Origin: Bacteroidota bacterium
Lineage (GTDB): Bacteria; Bacteroidota; Bacteroidia; CAIKAF01
Direction: 5' to 3'
Assembly (NCBI GenBank): GCA_023432985.1
Contig: JAEZEQ010000013.1
Span: 1 to 30,292, forward strand
Length of the DNA: 30,292 nt
Shown piece by piece: positions 23,579 through 30,292 of the stretch (position 1 is the first letter of the stretch; each line of letters begins with the position of its first letter). Under the pieces are notes generated by a model that made no database searches, was not told the origin of the DNA, and was given only the letters and a program-made list of their open reading frames with translations. The translations under genes were made by a program, and so were the position numbers.

Positions 23579-24803
23579 AACGGGAGATAGAATCCGCATC
23601 CGTGGATCCATAGATGTGGGTGCGAGTAAAAGCATATCGAATCGTATATTATTATTGAAAGCCTTGTATAATGGGAATTTTATATTAGGCAATATATCCG
23701 ACAGTGCCGATACACGTTATTTGCAAGCGGCATTGGAGGGCAGTGATGTGCATTTGTTTGCGGGCGATGGTGGCACAGTGGCTCGTTTTTTAATGGTCTA
23801 TGCAGCGTCGCAGGAACAAGAAATGCAAATTGACGGGACCGCACGTCTTCGGGAAAGACCCATAGCTAAATTGGCCGAGGCTTTGCAGGAGGCGGGCGTA
23901 CAAATATCATATCTCGAAAAAGAGGGCTATCTACCTTTACAGATAAAAGGGGTGGCTCCCAAATCGGGGTTGACTTTGCGTATAGATCAACCGGAAAGTT
24001 CGCAATTTATTTCGGCCTTATTAATGTGGTTGGCCGGTAAAGGAGGCTTACTGCAATTTAGGGGAGAACTGAGTTATTCCTATATACAGTTAAGCTTGAA
24101 CATATTGCAAATGTTTTATGTGGGTCATGAAGTGGGAATGGATGAAGAAGGATGGATTCGCATCAGAATTGGGCCCGGAACACCTGTTTTTCCCGAAGTT
24201 TTTGTAGTAGAGAACGATTGGTCATCGGCCTGTTTTTGGATGGGTATGTTGGCACAAATGGAAAAAGGTGCCGAAGTAGAATTGGTCGGATTGCAAACAG
24301 ACAGCCTACAACCCGATGCCGGGATGCAGGAATATTTTGCAATGTTGGGTGTGAAAATCAGCGATAGTGAAGCGGGAATATTGCTGCGCAAAATCGCAGA
24401 TCCGGATGTGCGCGAGATGTATTTCGATTTGTATAATATGCCCGATGCCTTTCCCATATTGGCGTGCACTTGTGCGGCTATGGGCATAAAGGCCGATTTT
24501 GACGGATTGCAAAGTCTGGTATATAAAGAGAGCAACAGGCTGGAATCGGTGGCGGATGGATTGAGAAAGTTGGGCGTGGAGGTGGAGCATAACGGCCTTG
24601 ATCAATTTTCGATTTTGGGCGGAAAAGTAGAGAAAAAGGGACAGGCGATAGACAGTTATCAGGATCATAGAATAGCCATGGCATTTGCCTCCATGGTAGG
24701 CGTAGATGGAGAGGTAGAAATCTTGAATCCCGAAGTGGTCGACAAAAGTTATCCCGATTTTTGGAAACAAATGAAAGAATTTGTTGAGGGAATTGAAATA
24801 TAA
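23568..24803 (+). CDS. aroA: 3-phosphoshikimate 1-carboxyvinyltransferase (EPSP synthase)
   Basis: This is a 411-residue enzyme joining phosphoenolpyruvate to shikimate-3-phosphate, the sixth shikimate step. Substrate-binding segments are visible: GASKSISNR (K21, S22, R26), GDGGTVARF in place of the usual NAGTAxRP/F, DGTARLRERPI (PEP-binding arginines), ESSQFISALLM, YKESNRLESVADGLRKLG (the catalytic KESxR) and DSYQDHRIAMAFA. The ATG at 23568 overlaps the end of aroB. The GDGG replacement of NAG in the second motif, and the loss of a canonical glycine-alanine pair, mark a divergent class, which is common in Bacteroidota. A different glyphosate response would be possible, but that cannot be judged from sequence alone. 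Confidence 0.94.
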   Translation: MKIRTGDRIRIRGSIDVGASKSISNRILLLKALYNGNFILGNISDSADTRYLQAALEGSDVHLFAGDGGTVARFLMVYAASQEQEMQIDGTARLRERPIAKLAEALQEAGVQISYLEKEGYLPLQIKGVAPKSGLTLRIDQPESSQFISALLMWLAGKGGLLQFRGELSYSYIQLSLNILQMFYVGHEVGMDEEGWIRIRIGPGTPVFPEVFVVENDWSSACFWMGMLAQMEKGAEVELVGLQTDSLQPDAGMQEYFAMLGVKISDSEAGILLRKIADPDVREMYFDLYNMPDAFPILACTCAAMGIKADFDGLQSLVYKESNRLESVADGLRKLGVEVEHNGLDQFSILGGKVEKKGQAIDSYQDHRIAMAFASMVGVDGEVEILNPEVVDKSYPDFWKQMKEFVEGIEI

Positions 24804-24967
24804 GAGGCTGCTTTTAGGAAAAAAAATGAGAAAAAAAAGCAAAAAGGAGAGGAATAAATCACTAATATTTGTGATAAAATACCAAATGCAAAAAAGAGAT
24901 AGGATAATTTTTTAATACTGATATTCAGTATTTTATGTGTTGTTTTAAAGAATATTTGCAATTAAAG

Positions 24968-24998
24968 TTTGCAGGTTAGGAATTATGCTTTACATTTG
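24968..24998 (+). promoter_or_regulatory. Bacteroidota-type promoter (TTTG-N19-TACATTTG)
   Basis: TTTG at 24968-24971 and TACATTTG at 24991-24998 are separated by exactly 19 bases, a perfect match to the Bacteroidota sigma-70 consensus. The expected start is around 25005. No open reading frame begins there; the next element downstream is an intrinsic terminator 70 bases on, so the promoter should drive a short transcript. Confidence 0.75.
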
Positions 24999-25004
24999 TA
25001 TCAT

Positions 25005-25108
25005 CATACTGCGGTAAACGTTTAAAGCAAATCCTTAACTTAAAAATATTAAACGCGGTGATAGAGGGTTAGAGAGGGCCGGTATCTTAATTGATACGGC
25101 CCTTTTTT
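25005..25108 (+). ncRNA. Candidate ~104-nt small RNA or attenuated leader between aroA and rnr
   Basis: A consensus promoter and an intrinsic terminator bracket about 104 bases without an open frame. A first stem pairs CGTTTAA (25019-25025) with TTAAACG (25049-25055). The terminator stem is GGGCCGGTATC with GATACGGCCC. It is either a free-standing small RNA or a leader of rnr, whose start codon lies 73 bases past the terminator; read-through could then control RNase R. It matches no RNA family I recognise (not 6S, SRP, tmRNA or RNase P by size and motifs). Confidence 0.55.
25076..25108 (+). terminator. Intrinsic terminator
   Basis: The stem is GGGCCGGTATC (25076-25086) with GATACGGCCC (25093-25102) around a TTAATT loop, with one bulged base, followed by six T (25103-25108). 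It is strong and oriented to end the short transcript from the promoter at 24968-24998. Confidence 0.85.
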
Positions 25109-25180
25109 ATTTTCGATTAAACAAAAAGACGTAGTCAGAAAATTATATGTACCTTGATGCGTTGAAGAATAGAATAACAG

Positions 25181-27331
25181 ATGAATTATAAGAAAAAGAA
25201 TTCCCCGGTCAAGAAGAATAAGGGGAAAAGTGCGGTACGTGCGATGAGCTTAACCGACAAAGTATTGAGTTTTTTAAAGAACAACCCGGGCAAACCCATG
25301 AATGTGAATCAGGTTTGCAGTAAACTAGAGATATCGGTTTCAGACAAAGATAGTGTATTTCAATCCTTACAAAGTTTGGTTTTAATTGACGAGGTGGAAG
25401 AAGTTCAGCCCGGCAAATTTGTAGCCCGTAAGCCTCATGAGATATGGGTTGGGAAAGTGGATTACAACAGCAGTGGCAATGCTTATATTGTTTCTGCGGA
25501 AAGCGAGAAAGACATTTTCGTACACGCCAAAAATTTAGCCGATGCCTGGCATGGCGATATGGTAGAAGTGGTTTTATTGCCGCGTCGAGGCTCTAGTCCG
25601 GAAGGTGTGGTGACACAAGTTATTTCGCGTGGCAAGGAAGATTGGGTTGGAGTTGTATATAAAAAAGGCGATCAGTTTTTCGTGCAACCCGACAGCAATC
25701 GTTTGCCATTTAAGATTCAGATTCCGGAGGAATTATTGCATGGTGCTTCGCCTCGGATGAAAGTTGTGGTACATATTCAGAAATGGCCGCATGGTCGTGA
25801 GGGTGTGGCTACCGGTGAGATTCTGCGTATTTTAGGAAATGCCGGTGAGAACAATACCGAGATGCATGCCATTTTAGAGGAGTATGGATTGCCTTATGAG
25901 TTCGAACCCGAAGTAGAAAAAGATGCCGAGCGTATAAGCTTCGATTTGCCGGAAGAGGAGATTAAAAAGCGTCGCGATTTCAGAGATGTGCTCACCTTTA
26001 CCATAGACCCGGCGGATGCCAAAGACTTTGATGATGCTTTGTCTATACGCGAGCTGGAAGACGGGAATTATGAAGTGGGCGTACATATTGCCGATGTATC
26101 CTATTATGTTCGTCCGAAAAGTCGCCTAGATCAGGAAGCGGTGAAGCGTGCCACCTCGGTATATTTGGTGGATCGCGTGGTGCCTATGTTGCCCGAGAAA
26201 TTGAGCAACGGGGTTTGTTCGCTCCGTCCCAATGAAGATAAATTTACTTTCTCGGCCGTATTTGTGCTGAATAAAGAAGGGAAAGTGCTCAGCGATTGGT
26301 TTGGGCGCACGGTTATACATAGCGACCAGCGTTTTTCGTACGAAGAAGCGCAAGAAATCATAGAAGGGAAATCTCATCCATTGTCCGAACCCATTTTATT
26401 GATGCATGAATGGGCGCAGAAAATGAGAAAAAAACGTTTCGATTCAGGCGCTTTACGGGTAGATGCCGCCGAAGTGAAATTCCGTCTCGACGAAGAAGGA
26501 CGGCCGATTGAAGTCTATTTCAAAATACAAAAAGAAGCCAATCAGCTCATAGAGGAATTTATGCTGTTGGCCAATAGAAAGGTGACCGAATTTGTAAGCA
26601 AAATGAGCAAGAAAAAGCCTTTTGTATATAGAATTCACGATTTACCGGCTGAAGCTAAATTACAGGATTTTGCCTCCTTTGTGAAAACTTTAGGATACCA
26701 TTTAGATCTGCAAAATCCCAAAAAAATATCCAAAAATATCAATGCTTTGCTCGATGAAGTAAAGGGAAAACCCGAAGGCGATATGGTGCGTCAATTGGCC
26801 ATTCGATCTATGGCAAAAGCCATTTACAGCACCAAAAATATTGGGCATTATGGATTGGCATTTGATGACTATACGCATTTTACTTCGCCCATACGTCGTT
26901 ATCCCGACATACTGGTGCACCGCTTGCTCGATGCCTATCTGAATAATCAGGATTTGTATAAAGAAGCCGATTTAGAAAAGCTCTGTAATCACAGCAGTGA
27001 ACGCGAAAAATTGGCCTCTGAAGCCGAGCGCAGCTCCATAAAATACAAACAAGTGGAGTTTATGCTCGACAAGGTGGGACGTACCTATTTGGGTGTGATA
27101 ACCGGTGTGACCGAATGGGGTATTTATGTAGAAATTGAAGAAACCCGATGCGAAGGCATGGTACGCATACGCGATATGCGCGACGATTTTTATTATTTCG
27201 ACGAGAAACGCATGAGTATTGTGGGTCGTTCGCGTAAGAAGGCCTACAGACTTGGCGATAAAGTGCAGGTCCTGGTCGATAAGGTCGATATGGATCGCCG
27301 ACAAATAGATTTGATTTTAGAGAATTTTTAA
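25181..27331 (+). CDS. rnr: Ribonuclease R
   Basis: This is a 716-residue 3'-5' exoribonuclease of the RNase II/R family, which degrades structured RNA and takes part in rRNA and tmRNA-linked quality control. The domains in order are a basic lead, a winged-helix at about 25-80 (LTDKVLSFLKNNPGKPMNVNQVCSKL), two cold-shock domains from about 88 (EIWVGKVDYNSSGNAYIV), the RNB domain at about 260-590 with the metal-binding TIDPADAKDFDDALS, the characteristic HFTSPIRRYPDILVHRLL, and an S1 domain at about 638-714 (YLGVITGVTEWGIYVEI). A long basic C-terminal tail, as in E. coli, is lacking. The ATG at 25181 begins a Lys-rich N-terminus. An intrinsic terminator follows directly. Confidence 0.95.
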   Translation: MNYKKKNSPVKKNKGKSAVRAMSLTDKVLSFLKNNPGKPMNVNQVCSKLEISVSDKDSVFQSLQSLVLIDEVEEVQPGKFVARKPHEIWVGKVDYNSSGNAYIVSAESEKDIFVHAKNLADAWHGDMVEVVLLPRRGSSPEGVVTQVISRGKEDWVGVVYKKGDQFFVQPDSNRLPFKIQIPEELLHGASPRMKVVVHIQKWPHGREGVATGEILRILGNAGENNTEMHAILEEYGLPYEFEPEVEKDAERISFDLPEEEIKKRRDFRDVLTFTIDPADAKDFDDALSIRELEDGNYEVGVHIADVSYYVRPKSRLDQEAVKRATSVYLVDRVVPMLPEKLSNGVCSLRPNEDKFTFSAVFVLNKEGKVLSDWFGRTVIHSDQRFSYEEAQEIIEGKSHPLSEPILLMHEWAQKMRKKRFDSGALRVDAAEVKFRLDEEGRPIEVYFKIQKEANQLIEEFMLLANRKVTEFVSKMSKKKPFVYRIHDLPAEAKLQDFASFVKTLGYHLDLQNPKKISKNINALLDEVKGKPEGDMVRQLAIRSMAKAIYSTKNIGHYGLAFDDYTHFTSPIRRYPDILVHRLLDAYLNNQDLYKEADLEKLCNHSSEREKLASEAERSSIKYKQVEFMLDKVGRTYLGVITGVTEWGIYVEIEETRCEGMVRIRDMRDDFYYFDEKRMSIVGRSRKKAYRLGDKVQVLVDKVDMDRRQIDLILENF

Positions 27332-27332
27332 A

Positions 27333-27368
27333 TAAAAAAACCGATGTAATTTCTACATCGGTTTTTTT
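27333..27368. terminator. Bidirectional intrinsic terminator
   Basis: A perfect 8-base stem, CCGATGTA (27341-27348) and TACATCGG (27354-27361), with an ATTTC loop, is flanked by an A tract on the left and seven T on the right. It serves rnr on the + strand and the convergent DUF4139 gene on the - strand. Confidence 0.9.
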
Positions 27369-27385
27369 CTGTGTGTATATTTTTA

Positions 27386-29272
27386 TCAGTCGAAACGTAG
27401 GGTCATGCTTTTTGGATAGCTGACACTATAACCGAATTCCAGGCTTTTTTTCTCTCCGGCTTGCAGGGTAAGTTCCCATATCAACAGTCCTTTTTCTTGG
27501 TCGATTTGTGCCTCGCTAAGGTTTTTATCGAGCTCTACTTTTATTTCTTTAAGCTGACTGATAGGGAAGGGCTCCACTACTTTCACTTTCACCTGTACGT
27601 CGGATGTATTGCGCACTTCGGTGGTCCAACGGTAACTGCTTTGTTTATTTCCACTGAGCGGAATATTAGATGTTTTGGCATGTGTGAGCTGGCGCAGGGT
27701 TTTGATATTGGGATCTTTCCCGAAATCGAAACGGAGACTATCGCTTACTTGTGAAAGATTCAAGCTCGATTTCCCTATATATGAGCCGGCATAATACATG
27801 TTTACTTCCCCTTCGAGTAGGTTCAATTTTTCCCATTCCGGAATGAAAATACTCAGGAAAGCGTGATTGTTGACCCGGGGTGTAACCGTACTGCTGTATG
27901 CTCCGGGCGTTTGTACCGATTTCAGTAGAAAAGAAAGCGGTTTGCCATCGGAAGGAATATCTATATTATCCTTCAGCGTATATTCAAGGTTTAAGGTGTT
28001 TTTCGAGGTTTCTACATTGGCAAAAACTTCTTCCGCTTTTTTGTCATCCAAACCTTGGTCGAACGCAGGGGCATTAGTCGAGGCCGGTGCTCTCCCTTTT
28101 GCTATTTGTGATTTGCCGCGAATGTTGCTCATGATGGTTATGGATTCAAGATTTCTGAGGGGACTCAGATAAATATCTTGTTTGCCTCCGTAGGCACTCA
28201 AGGTGCGCGGTTCGAATCCTGTTGCAGAGACAGTCACCGTTTTAGAAAGAGGGTTGAGCTGAATCGCATATTTTCCTCTACTGTCGCTTATGCTGGCCAT
28301 ACTGCTGCCATCAATGCGTATTTGAGCGAAAGGAATTGCTTCTCCCTCGCTGCCGTACACATAGCCGTGCATAGAGAAGGCAGATTGATTGGGTTGCATA
28401 ATGGTATAAGGCAATTTGTAATTTTGAGGTGTAATAATCCATGGGTTCAAATGTATACCCGATACCGTATTCGAAGGGTCGGAAGAGGAGACCATTACCT
28501 GCATATTTTTCCAATCTATACCCGAAGTTTGGTATATAGATGCCAAATAATCGATTTGATAGGCATTGTTTAAATTTTCCACTCTAAAATCGTAGGTCGG
28601 AAACCATCCTGCTTCATGGATAAAATACTCAATATCGAAATTATAAGTTCCGGCTTTAGCGGCTTCCACATATAATTCGATTTCGGAACTTGGATTCAGA
28701 TTTTGGGTAGCGAACTGTGTGATTTGGTCGTCAATTTTTCCGAATTTTTTAGCAATATTTTCCTTTTCATTTTGCAAAGCCGTTTCTTTTTGGAGTATAT
28801 CTTGCAGGCGACTTCGATAGAACTCGGCCAATTCGCGCAATTTTGCCGGCTCCAGTCCATTATCCGTTCCGGCTACCACTTTATTTGCCAAAATCATATC
28901 TTTTTCCTGAGTAAGAAGTATGGTCTGGCTATTGAGGAGACTGAGTTGTTTTTCCAGCGCATCTCTTTCCAGCGTCAATTTTTCCAGGTCTTTATTTCGG
29001 GCCTCAATTTCGAGGAAATTCAGCTTATGAGAAAAGCTGCCCAATTTCACATTTTCGGAAAGAATACGCACCGATTCGCGTTTGAGTCCGTGCGATAATC
29101 CGCCAAAAACAATAGTGCTTTTCCCTGCCGGAAGGCTCACCTGCGCTTTGGCACCCAGAGTGGCACCCTGGAGAAATATCGTGGCTTTGTGGTGTTTGGG
29201 TGTAGACTTAATCTGTGCCTGCAAAGAAAAAGTCAGTGCAATCAATGTGATAAAAAATAGTGTCTTACGCAT
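27386..29272 (-). CDS. DUF4139/MuiA-like exported protein with carboxypeptidase-regulatory-like insert
   Basis: This is a 628-residue exported protein. A Sec signal (MRKTLFFITLIALTFSLQAQ) precedes a DUF4140-like N-terminal domain (KATIFLQGATLGAKAQVSLPAGKSTIVFGGLSHGL), a coiled coil at about 90-190, and the DUF4139 region (IEYFIHEAGWFPTYDFRVEN...). The DUF4139 region is split by a carboxypeptidase-regulatory-like beta domain at about 300-372 (MHGYVYGSEGEAIPFAQIRIDGSS...SRGKYAIQL...YLSPL), which is common in Bacteroidota outer-membrane proteins. The C-terminal half ends in beta-rich DUF4139 sequence. The related MuiA proteins are called mucoidy inhibitors, but a biochemical role is not established. 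I choose the ATG at 29272 because the signal begins there; an upstream start at 29305 would only add a hydrophilic lead. Confidence 0.85.
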   Translation of the reverse strand: MRKTLFFITLIALTFSLQAQIKSTPKHHKATIFLQGATLGAKAQVSLPAGKSTIVFGGLSHGLKRESVRILSENVKLGSFSHKLNFLEIEARNKDLEKLTLERDALEKQLSLLNSQTILLTQEKDMILANKVVAGTDNGLEPAKLRELAEFYRSRLQDILQKETALQNEKENIAKKFGKIDDQITQFATQNLNPSSEIELYVEAAKAGTYNFDIEYFIHEAGWFPTYDFRVENLNNAYQIDYLASIYQTSGIDWKNMQVMVSSSDPSNTVSGIHLNPWIITPQNYKLPYTIMQPNQSAFSMHGYVYGSEGEAIPFAQIRIDGSSMASISDSRGKYAIQLNPLSKTVTVSATGFEPRTLSAYGGKQDIYLSPLRNLESITIMSNIRGKSQIAKGRAPASTNAPAFDQGLDDKKAEEVFANVETSKNTLNLEYTLKDNIDIPSDGKPLSFLLKSVQTPGAYSSTVTPRVNNHAFLSIFIPEWEKLNLLEGEVNMYYAGSYIGKSSLNLSQVSDSLRFDFGKDPNIKTLRQLTHAKTSNIPLSGNKQSSYRWTTEVRNTSDVQVKVKVVEPFPISQLKEIKVELDKNLSEAQIDQEKGLLIWELTLQAGEKKSLEFGYSVSYPKSMTLRFD

Positions 29273-29441
29273 AATTTTAAGTATATAATAAGGAGTACAC
29301 TTCAAGTAATGAAAAGTTCATTTAATTCTATTCAAAGGTAATCATTCAACAGCGAGTTTTCATAGAAATGAATAATAAAGAGCATACAATTCATCCGGAA
29401 AAAATGTATATTTCGAAAGAATAACGAATCCTCGTCCGATT

Positions 29442-30292
29442 ATGGAAAACCGATTGCAAAAATGGGCCTATATAAGTATAGTATGTGTAATTGCGGTTAT
29501 GGCAATGATATATGCAAAATCGGTCCTTATTCCCATAGTAATTTCGGCATTTCTTGCCATGTTGCTGGTACCAATAAATAATAAATTCGAAAAATGGGGC
29601 ATACCGCGCATTGCTGCTATCAGCATTTCGGTAATTTTGATAGCGCTTTTTATAGCCGGAATTGTGTGGATTATTGTCATACAAGTTTCTCGTTTTTCGA
29701 GCGATTTAGATATTATTTTGGCGCGTTTGTCGAGCTTGGGCGAACGCTTGTATCCTTTGCTCGACAGGGTATTGGGCGATAAGCAGGATATAGATTTCAA
29801 TAAAATAGGGCAAAGAGTAGCCGATTGGCTTTTGAAAAATTTGAGCAGTTTTAGTCAGGCTCTTCTCAATGCTTTATCGGGATTAAGTGTATTGATATTA
29901 ATTCCCGTATATCTCTTTATGTTTCTATTGTATCGCGATCATTTTGTCGAATTTTCGATTCGTTTATATAAGAATGAATCGCCCGAGAAAGTACGTCTTG
30001 TGGTGAGTGATTTGCGTCGTGTGGTGCAGCTATATTTATCGGGCGTACTGAAAGTGATGGGTATTTTGGTGATCTTGTATTCCATTGGCTTGACGGCTTT
30101 AGGCATACGGCATGCCATATTTTTTGCCATAGTGGCCTCGGCGCTTAATATTATTCCCTATATAGGACCCTGGATAGGGAGCTTATTGCCCATGATTTTT
30201 GCCTTATTGACTAAAGAAAGTTTATGGTATCCGATTGGTGTATTATTGGTTACCTTCCTGATACAAACGGTCGAGAACAATTATCTTACGCC
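29442..30292 (+). CDS. AI-2E family transporter (PerM/TqsA-like), 3'-truncated by window edge
   Basis: About 283 residues are visible before the window ends; the frame stays open to the last base. The N-terminal AKSVLIPIVISAFLAMLLVPINNKFEKWGIPRIAAISISVILIALFIAGIVW gives the first helices. Then come a soluble stretch (about 85-135), LSVLILIPVYLFMFLLYRDHF, a re-entrant segment, and the family signature IFFAIVASALNIIPYIGPWIGSLLP, in which NIIPYIGP is diagnostic. The family includes exporters of autoinducer-2 and sodium/proton-linked permeases; the substrate here is unknown. The ATG at 29442 gives a hydrophilic start (MENRLQKW). It is divergent from the DUF4139 gene across 169 bases that hold no clear promoter. 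Confidence 0.9.
   Translation, partial: MENRLQKWAYISIVCVIAVMAMIYAKSVLIPIVISAFLAMLLVPINNKFEKWGIPRIAAISISVILIALFIAGIVWIIVIQVSRFSSDLDIILARLSSLGERLYPLLDRVLGDKQDIDFNKIGQRVADWLLKNLSSFSQALLNALSGLSVLILIPVYLFMFLLYRDHFVEFSIRLYKNESPEKVRLVVSDLRRVVQLYLSGVLKVMGILVILYSIGLTALGIRHAIFFAIVASALNIIPYIGPWIGSLLPMIFALLTKESLWYPIGVLLVTFLIQTVENNYLT

Noticed and set aside
24306..24842. 178-codon - strand open frame opposite aroA
   Set aside because: It is a shadow of the conserved aroA frame, with low-complexity, cysteine- and histidine-rich translation.

Overview
The window is a piece of a Bacteroidota chromosome. The evidence is a type IX secretion (T9SS) C-terminal sorting domain, promoters of the Bacteroidota type (TTTG, 19 bases, TAnnTTTG), start codons without Shine-Dalgarno sequences, a DUF4139 protein with a carboxypeptidase-regulatory-like insert, and AT-rich DNA. 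I cannot name the genus.

Layout. (1) 1-8727 is a surface-polysaccharide locus. A 5'-truncated family 4 glycosyltransferase and a polytopic membrane protein lie on the + strand. Seven tightly packed genes lie on the - strand: a GT-A-like protein, an alpha-1,2-fucosyltransferase, two methyltransferase-type proteins, a family 2 and a family 4 glycosyltransferase, and a FemAB/GNAT-type acyltransferase. Junctions of the TAATG type suggest translational coupling. (2) 8753-19977 is an 11.2 kb island bounded by 40-bp direct repeats that differ at one base. The repeat contains the last codons and stop of a LolC/LolE-type permease gene and the first codons of the polysaccharide gene at 8727. Removing the island between the repeats would rejoin these two - strand genes, so the island was inserted precisely at their junction. 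(3) 20018-30292 is housekeeping DNA: LolE-like permease, proline dehydrogenase, aroB-aroA, a probable small RNA with its own promoter and terminator, rnr (RNase R), a DUF4139 protein and a truncated AI-2E family transporter.

The island is organised as an integron-type gene cassette array. Nine units, each with one or two - strand genes, are separated by non-coding elements that begin TAAC (or a variant) and end GTTA on the + strand. The bases just inside the two ends of most units are exactly complementary, for example GTTACCTGC...GCAGGTAAC, GTTATAGGC...GCCTATAAC and GTTAGTAGC...GCTACTAAC. This is the signature of an integron cassette whose attC core halves come from one circle. Two unrelated-looking element families occupy these boundary positions: attC-like imperfect palindromes of 72-127 bp (five copies, one degenerate) and a strongly conserved 240-241-bp repeat without the usual long palindrome (five copies). 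No integrase gene is in the window.

The cassettes encode two lipoproteins, a cytoplasmic trypsin-like protease paired with a small membrane protein (possibly a conflict or defence module), a polysaccharide deacetylase paired with a GNAT acetyltransferase, a dinD homologue broken by one in-frame stop, a T9SS cargo protein, a baeRF-type protein, and two proteins I do not recognise. All cassette genes point the same way as the lolE-like host gene upstream, so host read-through could drive them. Each 241-bp element also carries a TATCTTTG (-7-like) box about 55-80 bases upstream of the next cassette's first gene.
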